NCBI GenBank assembly: GCA_934435195.1
Contig: CAKSAJ010000001.1
Span: 186,001-250,000 of the forward strand
DNA: 64,000 nucleotides
Source: an uncultured Schaedlerella sp.
GTDB lineage: Bacteria; Bacillota; Clostridia; Lachnospirales; Lachnospiraceae
Reading direction: 5' to 3'
Shown: positions 1 through 8,482 of the stretch, one piece after another
Layout: the number at the start of each line of letters is the position of its first letter
How positions within the stretch are numbered: the first letter of the stretch is position 1
The notes under the pieces: model-generated
The model's input: the letters and a program-made list of their open reading frames with translations, nothing else
Databases searched by the model: none
Told to the model about the DNA's origin: nothing
Translations under genes and position numbers: made by a program

Positions 1-1
1 T

Positions 2-301
2 GACTTTATTGCCGGAAATTTCATTTCAAGAGTAACAATCGCAGCATCATTATTAAATTTTATTGTATTTTTCCTTTCTACCAAAAAAGGATATTCACCG
101 AAACAGCAGATGCGAAAGAAAAAGTATCAAAAACAGTCACGCCCACATATGACTTATTCAAATGGGGCAAGACATCGTTGCGCAGTATGTGGCAGAACAG
201 AATTGGATGATCCGAATCTGGAATTTAGATTCTGTTCAAAATGTAATGGCAATTACGAATATTGCCAGGATCATTTGTTCACACACGAACATGTGAAATA
301 A
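2..301 (+). CDS. C-terminal end of a rhomboid-like membrane protein with a zinc-binding tail (partial, 5' end off window)
   Basis: The reading frame is open from base 2, so the start lies before the window; an internal ATG at 110 is not the true start. The visible 99 residues begin with a hydrophobic stretch (about residues 8-30 as seen) that looks like a last transmembrane helix. A basic linker follows, then a Cys/His-rich tail with CAVC, CSKC, YCQDH and HEH motifs, as in a small zinc finger. Rhomboid-family intramembrane proteases of related gut Clostridia end this way as I recall them, but the catalytic Ser and His would lie upstream and cannot be seen here. The gene ends 27 bases before pyruvate kinase and is probably co-transcribed with it. 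The rhomboid call is inference; the membrane segment and Cys/His tail are seen. Confidence 0.65.
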   Translation, partial: DFIAGNFISRVTIAASLLNFIVFFLSTKKGYSPKQQMRKKKYQKQSRPHMTYSNGARHRCAVCGRTELDDPNLEFRFCSKCNGNYEYCQDHLFTHEHVK

Positions 302-328
302 AGATAGTGTTATAAGGAGATTGAGAAG

Positions 329-1768
329 ATGAAGAAGACAAAAGTAGTATGCACAATGGGGCCTAATACAAACAATCCGGAGATTATGCGTGGATTGGTT
401 AAAAATGGAATGAATGTGGCTCGTTTCAATTTTTCACATGGAGATTATGAAGAACATAAAGGTCGTATGGACTTATTAAAGCAGATTCGTGAAGAAGAAC
501 ATGCAAATGTTGCAATTTTACTTGATACAAAAGGACCAGAAATCCGTACAGGCGTTCTCAAAGATGGAAAGAAAGTGCGTCTGGAAACTGGTATGGAATT
601 TACACTCACAACAGAAGATATCGTTGGTGATGAAAATCGTGTATCTATTACGTACAAAGGACTGGCTGAAGATGTTGATGCCGGCAAAGTTATTTTGATC
701 GACGATGGTCTGATTGGATTAGAAGTCATCGAAAAATCCGGAAAAGATATCCGTTGTAAGGTAATTAATGGTGGTGAGCTCGGCGAACGTAAAGGTGTGA
801 ACGTTCCTAACGTACCTGTAAGACTTCCTGCCATCACAGAAAAAGATAAAGAAGATATCAAATTTGGTGTCAGCCAGGATATTGATTTTATTGCAGCATC
901 TTTCGTTCGTAATGCAGAATGTATTTTAGAGATTCGTGCTTATCTGAAATCACTCAATGCGCCATATATTCCAATCATTGCTAAGATTGAAAATTCAGAA
1001 GGTATCGAAAATATTGATGAGATCATACGTGCAGCAGATGGAATCATGGTTGCCCGTGGTGACCTTGGAGTAGAAATTCCGGCTGAAGAAGTTCCATATC
1101 TTCAGAAAATGATGATCAATAAATGTAACGATAACTTCAAAACAGTTATCACTGCAACACAGATGTTAGATTCTATGATCCGTAATCCACGTCCGACAAG
1201 AGCTGAGGTTACAGACGTTGCAAATGCTGTATATGATGGAACAGATGCAGTAATGCTTTCCGGAGAAACAGCAGCAGGAAAATATCCTATTGAAGCTTTA
1301 CAGATGATGGTTCACATTATCGAGAGCACAGAAAAACACTTGGATTACGATCTGCTTCTTGGGCAGTCCGGAAATCATTTGAAAACTGGTATTTCCGGTG
1401 CAATTGGGTACTCTTCAGTACTTGCTGCATCAAATCTGAATGCAAAATGCATCATTACACCATCTGTTTCAGGTGCTACAACAAGAGTTGTTTCTAATCT
1501 TCGTCCAAAACAGAGAATTTTAGGTGTCACACCAAATGAGCGTACAATGCGTAGAATGGCTATTTACTGGGGTGTAGAACCATTGAAATCTTTAGAATTT
1601 GACACAACAGAAGATATCACTACAGGAGCAATTGAACTTGCACTTGTAAAGAAATATGTTGAACCAGGAGATGTCGTTGTACTGACAGCAGGAATCCCTT
1701 CACCTAACGTTGAGAAGGGCAGAAATGGTGTAAGTAATACAATGAGAATTGCAGTTGTAGGCGAGTAA
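329..1768 (+). CDS. pyk: Pyruvate kinase
   Basis: This enzyme makes pyruvate and ATP from phosphoenolpyruvate and ADP, the last step of glycolysis in the cytoplasm. The 479-residue product has the family signatures: the substrate-loop residues R32, N34, S36 and H37 (NFSHG), DTKGPEIRTG at 66-75, the lysine motif IIAKIENSEG and MVARGDLGVEIP. The length matches the short form (about 470-480 residues). The extra C-terminal PEP-utiliser-like domain of Bacillus-type enzymes (about 585 residues) is absent. ATG at 329 follows an AAGGAGA ribosome site. A T-tailed hairpin lies just downstream. The gene probably shares a transcript with the rhomboid-like gene upstream. The identification is secure. Confidence 0.97.
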   Translation: MKKTKVVCTMGPNTNNPEIMRGLVKNGMNVARFNFSHGDYEEHKGRMDLLKQIREEEHANVAILLDTKGPEIRTGVLKDGKKVRLETGMEFTLTTEDIVGDENRVSITYKGLAEDVDAGKVILIDDGLIGLEVIEKSGKDIRCKVINGGELGERKGVNVPNVPVRLPAITEKDKEDIKFGVSQDIDFIAASFVRNAECILEIRAYLKSLNAPYIPIIAKIENSEGIENIDEIIRAADGIMVARGDLGVEIPAEEVPYLQKMMINKCNDNFKTVITATQMLDSMIRNPRPTRAEVTDVANAVYDGTDAVMLSGETAAGKYPIEALQMMVHIIESTEKHLDYDLLLGQSGNHLKTGISGAIGYSSVLAASNLNAKCIITPSVSGATTRVVSNLRPKQRILGVTPNERTMRRMAIYWGVEPLKSLEFDTTEDITTGAIELALVKKYVEPGDVVVLTAGIPSPNVEKGRNGVSNTMRIAVVGE

Positions 1769-1804
1769 TCCTGAGAAAAATTTAGCAAACTATGATTTAA
1801 TAAC

Positions 1805-1851
1805 AAAAAAGAATGAAGCAGCTTATGCAAAAGTTGTTTCATTCTTTTTTT
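1805..1851. terminator. Bidirectional terminator between pyk and the LysR gene
   Basis: Arms GAATGAA (1811-1817) and TTCATTC (1838-1844) are flanked by an A6 run on one side and a T7 run on the other, so the hairpin can stop transcription from both convergent genes. Confidence 0.8.
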
Positions 1852-1862
1852 ATTAAAATTTT

Positions 1863-2741
1863 CTAATTAAAGTAATTTAAAAATTCTACCGCTGCATTGG
1901 ATAACGGAACCTGTTCATTATATGCAATAACCAGTTCACGTTCTGGAAGTGATTCTTCAGTTTCTACAACGAATAAATCTTCTGACTGTCTGGACAGACA
2001 ATAATCCGGAATAAATGCAATTCCAAGGCCGATTCTTGCAAGATCTATTAAAAGATCATTACTTGTAAGTTCGATTTCCGGAACAAGGTCCAGATGATGC
2101 TGTTGAAATAACCGATGTAAAAATTCGCTTGTTGTACTTTGTTTATCCAACATTAGAATAGGATATTTCGACAACTCCTGATAAGAAAGTTTCTTTTCTT
2201 TTAAATAATCAAATGAATGATTAGCAATAAATACATCATGAAACTTCTGAATCTTCTTAATTGATGAGACATTGCTTAAATATTTATTTGGATAATTGAC
2301 AACAATCAGATCAACCTGTCCGGTTTCCAATAACTCTACACATTTAATAGATGTTTGATTGATTACCTTCAAATGTGCATTCGGAAAATCCTGGTGGAAT
2401 TTTTTTAAATATGGAACAAGAAAATAACGGCAGATTGTATCACTTGCACCGATTCGAATCTGTCCTCCGGTAGATGCCGCATCCATCAGCTGCGCCTCAC
2501 CGCGTCGTATTAAATTCATCGCAGGTTCGATATGTCTGAGAAGTATCTCTCCCTCTGGTGTTAATTGTACACGCTTAGTACTACGAATAAATAATGTCTG
2601 ATCTAATTTCTTCTCCAGTGTTTTTATAGATTGACTCACGGCTGATTGTGAAATGAATAATTGTTTTGAAGCCTCTGAAAAATTTAATGTAGATGCGACA
2701 TGATAAAATACTTTATATAATTCATAATTAATATCCATCAT
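1863..2741 (-). CDS. LysR-family transcriptional regulator
   Basis: The 292-residue product has the usual LysR layout. An N-terminal winged helix-turn-helix (about residues 4-62, with the ASKQLFISQSAVSQSIKTLE recognition region) is followed by a periplasmic-binding-protein-like effector domain (about 90-290). It acts as a cytoplasmic DNA-binding activator or repressor that responds to a small molecule. ATG at 2741 follows AGGAGG. The gene diverges from the PurL/PurQ gene across about 200 bases. LysR proteins often control a divergent neighbour, so purL is a possible target, but LysR control of purine synthesis would be unusual and no effector can be read from the sequence. Confidence 0.92.
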   Translation of the reverse strand: MMDINYELYKVFYHVASTLNFSEASKQLFISQSAVSQSIKTLEKKLDQTLFIRSTKRVQLTPEGEILLRHIEPAMNLIRRGEAQLMDAASTGGQIRIGASDTICRYFLVPYLKKFHQDFPNAHLKVINQTSIKCVELLETGQVDLIVVNYPNKYLSNVSSIKKIQKFHDVFIANHSFDYLKEKKLSYQELSKYPILMLDKQSTTSEFLHRLFQQHHLDLVPEIELTSNDLLIDLARIGLGIAFIPDYCLSRQSEDLFVVETEESLPERELVIAYNEQVPLSNAAVEFLNYFN

Positions 2742-2771
2742 TAATTAGTCCTCCTAATAAAAGATGCTTAT

Positions 2772-2800
2772 ATTATAAAGTAAAATTTATAAAAAAGCAA
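2772..2800 (-). promoter_or_regulatory. Promoter of the LysR gene
   Basis: On the minus strand, -35 TTGCTT (2800-2795), a 17-base spacer and a perfect -10 TATAAT (2777-2772) lie about 30 bases before the LysR start. Confidence 0.65.
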
Positions 2801-2945
2801 TTAGAAGAACTGTGCAAATTTAAGCAAAACTTATCAATGAGTTTAGTTATATTAATTTCACTTATCACCTGATTTGTGATAGGATTGTAACATAGAAACG
2901 AAAAGTGACATGTAGAAAATAGATTACATGCAAAGGAGAACCAAT

Positions 2946-5900
2946 ATGAGTAATGTAAAACGTGTATATGTTGAAAAAAAGGCTGATTTTGCAGTACAGG
3001 CAAAAGAGCTGCGCCATGAGATCAAACATTATCTTGGAGTACCTGATGTGACAGGTGTTCGTGTTCTGATCCGTTATGATATAGAGAATGTTTCTGATGA
3101 AACTTTTGAAAAAGCTTGTCATGGCGTATTTGCAGAAGCCCCTGTTGATATTTTATATAATGAAACATTTCCTATGGCAGAAAATGAAACTGCATTTTCT
3201 GTGGAATCTCTTCCAGGTCAGTTTGACCAGCGGGCTGATTCAGCAGAACAGTGTCTGCAATTCATTAAAGAAGATGAGCGTCCGGTTGTAAAAACTGCAA
3301 TAACTTATGTTATCGAAGGAGATATAACTGACGCAGAATTAGAAGCCATCAAGCATCACTGCATCAACCCTGTAGATTCTCGTGAAACTGGTTTCGACAA
3401 ACCAGAAACACTTGTCACTGTCTTTGATGAGCCTGCTGATGTGAAAATTTTTGATGGATTTAAAGAAATGCCAGAAGAAGAATTGAAGGCATTGTATGAT
3501 TCACTTGGTTTGGCTATGACTTTTAAAGATTTCCAGCATATTCAGGGATATTATGCAAATGAAGAAAAAAGAGATCCTTCCATGACAGAAATCCGTGTTC
3601 TGGATACATACTGGTCTGATCATTGTCGTCATACAACATTTTCTACAGAGTTAAAATCAGTAAGTTTTGATGATGGAGATCTCAGAGAACCTATTGAAAA
3701 TACTTATAAACAATATTTAAAAGATCATAGTGAAATTTTTGCAGGTCGTGAAGATAAGTTTGTGTGCCTGATGGATCTTGCATTAATGGCAATGCGTAAA
3801 CTCAAAAAAGAGGGTAAATTACAGGATCAGGAAGAATCCGATGAGATTAACGCATGTAGTATCGTTGTTCCAATAAAAGTAGATGGTGTAGAAGAGGAAT
3901 GGCTGATCAACTTCAAAAACGAGACGCACAATCACCCTACAGAAATTGAACCATTTGGTGGTGCTGCAACTTGTCTTGGCGGCGCGATCCGTGACCCACT
4001 TTCTGGCCGTACTTATGTATATCAGGCTATGCGTGTAACAGGTGCTGCTGACCCGACAGTATCTGTCAAAGAGACATTAAAAGGTAAACTTCCACAGAAA
4101 AAACTGGTTCGTGGTGCTGCAAAAGGATATAGCTCATATGGAAATCAGATTGGTCTTGCAACAGGTGCCGTAAAAGAAATCTATCATCCAAATTATGTTG
4201 CAAAACGTATGGAGATCGGAGCTGTATTGGGAGCCGCTCCAAGACGTGCTGTTATTCGTGAAACATCTGATCCGGGTGATATCATCATCCTGCTTGGCGG
4301 CCGTACAGGCCGTGATGGATGTGGTGGTGCAACAGGATCTTCCAAAGTACATACTGAGCAGTCTATTGAAACATGTGGAGCAGAAGTACAGAAGGGTAAT
4401 CCACCAACAGAACGTAAGATCCAGCGCTTGTTCCGTCGAGAAGAAGTTAGTAAATTAATAAAAAAATGTAACGATTTTGGTGCCGGTGGTGTTTCTGTTG
4501 CAATCGGTGAATTAGCAGATGGTCTTAGAGTAGATTTAGATAAAGTTCCTAAAAAATATGCCGGCTTAGACGGAACAGAAATTGCGATTTCTGAATCACA
4601 GGAGCGTATGGCCGTTGTTGTTGATCCAAAAGATGTTGAAGAATTCCTGGCATATGCAAAAGAAGAAAACCTTGAGGCTACAGAAGTTGCTGTTGTAACA
4701 GAAAGTCCAAGACTTGTTCTTACATGGAGAGGAAAAGAAATCGTTAATCTTTCACGTGCATTTTTGGATACAAACGGTGCACATCAGGAAACAAATGTAG
4801 CAGTGGATATCCCATCGCTTGAAGAATCTGTTTTCCAGAAACAGGAAGTAACTGATGTAAAAGCAAAATGGCTCGACGTTTTAAAAGATTTAAATGTGTG
4901 TTCACAGAAAGGACTTGTCGAAATGTTTGACGGTTCTATCGGTGCAGGTTCTGTATTTATGCCACACGGTGGAAAATATCAGATGACAGAGACACAAGCT
5001 ATGGTTGCTAAAGTTCCTGTTTTAAATGGAACAACAGATGCAGTATCTATGATGAGTTTTGGATTTGACCCATATCTTTCAAGCTGGAGTCCTTACCATG
5101 GAGCTATTTATGCTGTTGTAGAATCTATTGCAAAGATTGTAGCAGCCGGAGGAGATTACAAAAAAATCCGTTTTACATTCCAGGAATATTTCCGTCGTAT
5201 GACAGAAGATCCTAAGAGATGGAGCCAGCCATTCGCTGCACTTCTCGGAGCATATGATGCACAGCTTGGATTTGGACTTCCATCAATCGGCGGTAAAGAT
5301 AGTATGTCAGGAACATTCCAGGATATTGATGTACCACCGACACTTGTGTCATTCGCTGTAGATATGGCAACCGAAAAAGATATCATCACACCTGAGTTGA
5401 AAAAAGCAGACAATAAATTAATTCTTGTCAAGACAGAACGTAACAAATATGATTTACCAGTATATGAGCAGATTATGGAGCAATATGGTAAATTTGCAGA
5501 TGACATCCATAGCGGAGCTATTGTATCTGCATATGCACTTGATCGTCACGGAATCATCTCTGCTGTAAGTAAAATGGCATTTGGTAATGGCCTTGGAGTA
5601 GAATTGAATTCAGAACTCTCAGCAGCCGATGCTTTTGCTCCTGCTTTTGGAGATCTTGTAGCAGAAGTAGCTGCTGACAAATTGGATAAATTAACTGTAG
5701 ATTATACAGTAATTGGTGAAGTAAGCGAAAATAAACTGTTTAAATATGGTGATGCAGAAATCACTCTTGCAGAAGCAAAAACAGCATGGGAAGAACCATT
5801 AGAAAAAGTATTTGCCACAAAATCTGCTGCAAGCAGTAATGAAAAGATTGAGGAACGATTGTTCAACACATCTGATATTCATATTTGCAGCCATAAGCTT

Positions 5901-6701
5901 GCTCAGCCGACAGTATTTATTCCTGTTTTCCCAGGAACAAACTGCGAATATGATAGCAAGAAAGCTTTTGAAAGAGCAGGTGCTAAGGTTATTACAAAAG
6001 TATTTAAAAACTTAGATGCAACGGGAATCCGTGAATCCGTAGATGAATTTGAGAAAGCTATTTCTCAGGCTCAGATGATCATGTTCCCAGGTGGATTCAG
6101 TGCAGGAGACGAGCCGGATGGATCTGCAAAATTCTTTGCGACTGCATTCCAGAATGCAAAAATCAAAGAAGCTGTAGAAAAATTGCTTAACGAACGTGAT
6201 GGACTCGCTCTTGGAATTTGTAATGGATTCCAGGCATTGATCAAACTTGGTCTTGTACCATACGGACAGATTGTCGGACAGAATGAAGATTCACCAACAT
6301 TAACATATAACACAATTGGACGCCATATCTCAAAAATGGTATATACAAAAGTTGTTACAAATAAATCACCATGGCTTCAGAATGCACAATTAGGCGGTGT
6401 ATATACAAATCCTGCCTCTCATGGTGAGGGTCGTTTTGTAGCAAATGATGAATGGATTGAAAAACTTTTTGCAAACGGACAGGTAGCTACACAGTATTGT
6501 GATCCAGAAGGAAATATCAGTATGGATGAAGAATGGAATGTAAATGGCTCCTACTATGCAATTGAAGGAATTACAAGTCCAGATGGAAGAGTCCTTGGTA
6601 AAATGGCTCATTCCGAACGCCGTGGAGATTCTGTTGCTATTAACATTTATGGAGAACAGGACCTCAAGATATTTGAATCCGGTGTAAAATATTTTAAATA
6701 A
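2946..6701 (+). CDS. purL: Phosphoribosylformylglycinamidine synthase, fused PurL-PurQ type
   Basis: This enzyme converts FGAR, glutamine and ATP to FGAM in de novo purine synthesis. The 1251-residue chain joins the ATP-binding synthetase half (with FKNETHNHPTEIEPFGG and FGAGGVSVAIGEL) to a C-terminal class-I glutamine amidotransferase that starts near residue 985. The amidotransferase nucleophile Cys lies in GICNGF near residue 1090, and its His/Glu pair lies in SHGEGRF near 1157. One chain therefore does the work of PurL and PurQ, with a PurS-like N-terminus. I chose ATG 2946, which follows AAAGGAGA with good spacing, rather than the in-frame ATG at 2928 that lies upstream of that ribosome site. 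The gene stands alone, with a terminator after it. Confidence 0.95.
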   Translation: MSNVKRVYVEKKADFAVQAKELRHEIKHYLGVPDVTGVRVLIRYDIENVSDETFEKACHGVFAEAPVDILYNETFPMAENETAFSVESLPGQFDQRADSAEQCLQFIKEDERPVVKTAITYVIEGDITDAELEAIKHHCINPVDSRETGFDKPETLVTVFDEPADVKIFDGFKEMPEEELKALYDSLGLAMTFKDFQHIQGYYANEEKRDPSMTEIRVLDTYWSDHCRHTTFSTELKSVSFDDGDLREPIENTYKQYLKDHSEIFAGREDKFVCLMDLALMAMRKLKKEGKLQDQEESDEINACSIVVPIKVDGVEEEWLINFKNETHNHPTEIEPFGGAATCLGGAIRDPLSGRTYVYQAMRVTGAADPTVSVKETLKGKLPQKKLVRGAAKGYSSYGNQIGLATGAVKEIYHPNYVAKRMEIGAVLGAAPRRAVIRETSDPGDIIILLGGRTGRDGCGGATGSSKVHTEQSIETCGAEVQKGNPPTERKIQRLFRREEVSKLIKKCNDFGAGGVSVAIGELADGLRVDLDKVPKKYAGLDGTEIAISESQERMAVVVDPKDVEEFLAYAKEENLEATEVAVVTESPRLVLTWRGKEIVNLSRAFLDTNGAHQETNVAVDIPSLEESVFQKQEVTDVKAKWLDVLKDLNVCSQKGLVEMFDGSIGAGSVFMPHGGKYQMTETQAMVAKVPVLNGTTDAVSMMSFGFDPYLSSWSPYHGAIYAVVESIAKIVAAGGDYKKIRFTFQEYFRRMTEDPKRWSQPFAALLGAYDAQLGFGLPSIGGKDSMSGTFQDIDVPPTLVSFAVDMATEKDIITPELKKADNKLILVKTERNKYDLPVYEQIMEQYGKFADDIHSGAIVSAYALDRHGIISAVSKMAFGNGLGVELNSELSAADAFAPAFGDLVAEVAADKLDKLTVDYTVIGEVSENKLFKYGDAEITLAEAKTAWEEPLEKVFATKSAASSNEKIEERLFNTSDIHICSHKLAQPTVFIPVFPGTNCEYDSKKAFERAGAKVITKVFKNLDATGIRESVDEFEKAISQAQMIMFPGGFSAGDEPDGSAKFFATAFQNAKIKEAVEKLLNERDGLALGICNGFQALIKLGLVPYGQIVGQNEDSPTLTYNTIGRHISKMVYTKVVTNKSPWLQNAQLGGVYTNPASHGEGRFVANDEWIEKLFANGQVATQYCDPEGNISMDEEWNVNGSYYAIEGITSPDGRVLGKMAHSERRGDSVAINIYGEQDLKIFESGVKYFK

Positions 6702-6738
6702 TATTTTATATAATAAAACCTTAAATTGTACAACTTTG

Positions 6739-6782
6739 AAAAAGGGTGTATCTGATAATAGGGATCAGATACCTCCCTTTTT
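6739..6782 (+). terminator. Terminator after purL
   Basis: A stem made by AAAAAGGG plus GTATCTGA on one side and TCAGATAC plus CCCTTTTT on the other, with a short loop and a T-rich end, follows the purL stop by about 40 bases. Confidence 0.85.
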
Positions 6783-6855
6783 CTATATATCAAGCATATA
6801 AATTGTAGAAAATATAGATACTTTTAGAAAAAATCAAAAAAATTATAAAAAGGTG

Positions 6856-6884
6856 TTGACATTTATTGGATATAATTGTATACT
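6856..6884 (+). promoter_or_regulatory. Promoter of the first tRNA cassette
   Basis: A perfect -35 TTGACA (6856-6861), a 17-base spacer and -10 TATACT (6879-6884) are preceded by an A-rich stretch that could act as an UP element. This fits strong stable-RNA transcription. The stretch 6702-7533 holds only the purL terminator, the four tRNA genes and their signals. Confidence 0.9.
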
Positions 6885-6928
6885 AACGAAGTCGGTTGCG
6901 AGAGAAACGCACCAATCACTGATAATAA

Positions 6929-7001
6929 GGGATCTTAGCTCAGCTGGGAGAGCATCTGCCTTACAAGCAGAGGGTCACAGGTTCGAGCCCTGTAGGTCCC
7001 A
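6929..7001 (+). tRNA. tRNA-Val (anticodon TAC), copy 1
   Basis: The 73-base cloverleaf has acceptor arms GGGATCT and AGGTCCC, a D arm GCTC/GAGC, an anticodon arm TCTGC-CTTACAA-GCAGA with anticodon TAC, a T arm ACAGG-TTCGAGC-CCTGT and discriminator A. CCA is not encoded. Confidence 0.97.
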
Positions 7002-7030
7002 TAACCTTAATGATTATCAGTAGAATATAT

Positions 7031-7104
7031 GGCGGAATAGCTCAGTTGGCTAGAGCACACGGTTCATACCCGTGGTGTCGCTGGTTCAAATCCAGTTTCC
7101 GCTA
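7031..7104 (+). tRNA. tRNA-Met (anticodon CAT), elongator type, copy 1
   Basis: The 74-base cloverleaf has acceptor arms GGCGGAA and TTCCGCT with a G1-T72 pair, an anticodon arm CACGG-TTCATAC-CCGTG and a T arm CTGG-TTCAAAT-CCAG. The acceptor pair and the lack of the three G-C pairs typical of initiators in the anticodon stem point to the elongator. It ends in discriminator A with no encoded CCA. Confidence 0.93.
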
Positions 7105-7119
7105 TTTGGCTAAAACATG

Positions 7120-7148
7120 TTGACAGTTTGCAACATTGTTGTTATACT
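7120..7148 (+). promoter_or_regulatory. Promoter of the second tRNA cassette
   Basis: TTGACA (7120-7125), a 17-base spacer and TATACT (7143-7148) sit between the two tRNA pairs. The hexamers match those of the first cassette, while the spacer sequence differs. Confidence 0.88.
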
Positions 7149-7189
7149 AGCCTAGTGAGTTCTTTGGAACTTACCAAGTATTGCTTCTT

Positions 7190-7262
7190 GGGATCTTAGC
7201 TCAGCTGGGAGAGCATCTGCCTTACAAGCAGAGGGTCACAGGTTCGAGCCCTGTAGGTCCCA
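7190..7262 (+). tRNA. tRNA-Val (anticodon TAC), copy 2
   Basis: Identical to the copy at 6929-7001 over all 73 bases. Confidence 0.97.
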
Positions 7263-7285
7263 TAGAATTTCAATATACATATCAT

Positions 7286-7359
7286 GGCGGAATAGCTCAG
7301 TTGGCTAGAGCACACGGTTCATACCCGTGGTGTCGCTGGTTCAAATCCAGTTTCCGCTA
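7286..7359 (+). tRNA. tRNA-Met (anticodon CAT), elongator type, copy 2
   Basis: Identical to the copy at 7031-7104 over all 74 bases. The spacer to tRNA-Val differs in length and sequence from that of copy 1. Confidence 0.93.
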
Positions 7360-7363
7360 CTTG

Positions 7364-7394
7364 AAAGACTTAGCGTTATGCTAGGTCTTTTTCT
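7364..7394 (+). terminator. Terminator of the tRNA cluster
   Basis: Arms AAAGACTTAGC and GCTAGGTCTTT around a GTTAT loop are followed by a T-rich tract directly after the last tRNA. Confidence 0.85.
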
Positions 7395-7533
7395 TTTCCA
7401 TTTTTCAAATTCAAAACAAATTTCCGGACCATTTCGTGTTTATATTGCCGAAAAAGTATGTTACATGATACAATAGCTTTAAATGTATCGCCATATCCCA
7501 AATATCAGATATGGAAAAACGGAGGATAGAGAT

Positions 7534-7926
7534 ATGAACAAAAAGACAAACTATATTTTAAGACTTATGCTGGGAATGTATTTAGCATTTATCGGCGTTA
7601 ATCTTATTAGGGAAACACTTGCTGCACATCCAAGCGATCTGGCATTTAAACTTTTCATGGGAATCATCTTTGTTATCATCGGAGCCGGTTATACTATCTG
7701 GATCATCAAAAGAATGGTTTCATCAAAAAAAGCTGAGCAAGAGGAGCAAAAACGTGAGGAAGCTGCTGAGGCTGCATTGCAAAAAATGGAACAGCGCAGA
7801 CAACGTGTACTCACTCAAAGCCGCACTGCGCCAATGCCATCACCAGCCGAATTAGAAGCAGGTATGAAAGAACTTAAACAAGGTAACAACGAGGAGAATA
7901 AAGAATCAGATTACGAGGAGAAATAA
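7534..7926 (+). CDS. Small membrane protein of unknown function
   Basis: I do not recognise this gene. The 130-residue product has two predicted transmembrane helices (about residues 7-24 and 38-60). A charged, Glu/Lys/Gln-rich segment likely to form a coiled coil (about 61-92) and a polar tail follow. This suggests a membrane-anchored protein with a cytoplasmic helical tail. I chose ATG 7534 because it follows GGAGG at 7521-7525; the open frame reaches back to 7483, but no ribosome site supports that start. The gene stops 3 bases before ispF and is probably in one transcript with ispF and the acetyltransferase gene, though nothing ties it to isoprenoid synthesis. Confidence 0.8.
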   Translation: MNKKTNYILRLMLGMYLAFIGVNLIRETLAAHPSDLAFKLFMGIIFVIIGAGYTIWIIKRMVSSKKAEQEEQKREEAAEAALQKMEQRRQRVLTQSRTAPMPSPAELEAGMKELKQGNNEENKESDYEEK

Positions 7927-7929
7927 AAC

Positions 7930-8475
7930 ATGCGAGTAGGAATGGGCTATGATGTTCACAAATTAGTAGAAAACAGAGATTTGATATTAGGCGGAGTTAC
8001 AATCCCTTATGAAAAAGGGCTGCTTGGTCATTCTGATGCAGATGTCCTTTTACATGCAATTATGGATGCGCTTCTTGGAGCTGCCGCACTTGGAGATATC
8101 GGGAAACATTTTCCGGATTCCGATGATAAATACAAGGGAATCTCCAGTATAAAATTATTGGAGCATGTCGCAAAATTATTAGATGAGAATCAATACATTA
8201 TAGAAAATATTGATGCAACTATCATTGCACAAAAACCTAAGATGCGACCATTTATCGATCAGATGCGTGAAAACATTGCCGAGGCATTAAATATAACGGT
8301 AGAGCAGGTAAATGTTAAAGCAACGACAGAAGAGGGGCTTGGTTTTACTGGAAGTGGCGAGGGCATTTCTTCTCAGGCAATCTGTGCACTGGAGAAATTA
8401 ACAAACTATAGCAGCTATGATGTAACTTTTGACAGAGCATGTACCAATTGTCAGGGATGTCACAAGGAGCTGTAA
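7930..8475 (+). CDS. ispF: 2-C-methyl-D-erythritol 2,4-cyclodiphosphate synthase, with a Cys-rich C-terminal extension
   Basis: IspF closes the cyclic diphosphate in the MEP pathway to isoprenoid precursors. Metal ligands D8, H10 and H42 are in place, as are the HSDADVLLHA and GDIGKHFPDSD motifs and the TTEEGLGFTG motif near the C-terminus. The chain is 181 residues, about 25 longer than the usual 155-160. The extra tail (from about residue 156) ends with C171, C174 and C177 in a C-x2-C-x2-C pattern, which could bind a metal or form a disulfide. No other MEP gene lies nearby. The core identification is secure; the role of the tail is unknown. Confidence 0.95.
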   Translation: MRVGMGYDVHKLVENRDLILGGVTIPYEKGLLGHSDADVLLHAIMDALLGAAALGDIGKHFPDSDDKYKGISSIKLLEHVAKLLDENQYIIENIDATIIAQKPKMRPFIDQMRENIAEALNITVEQVNVKATTEEGLGFTGSGEGISSQAICALEKLTNYSSYDVTFDRACTNCQGCHKEL

Positions 8476-8482
8476 AAAGGTT

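Noticed and set aside
445..861. 138-codon frame on the minus strand inside pyk
   Set aside because: It is antisense to a conserved enzyme, has no ribosome site and no recognisable motif; a shadow of pyk codon use.
2742..2945. Purine riboswitch before purL
   Set aside because: The leader lacks the conserved purine-riboswitch core and any terminator-antiterminator pair.
7181..7384. Open frame of 67 codons across the second tRNA cassette
   Set aside because: It runs through tRNA-Val and tRNA-Met and the terminator; the protein is only the translation of tRNA genes, with no ribosome site.
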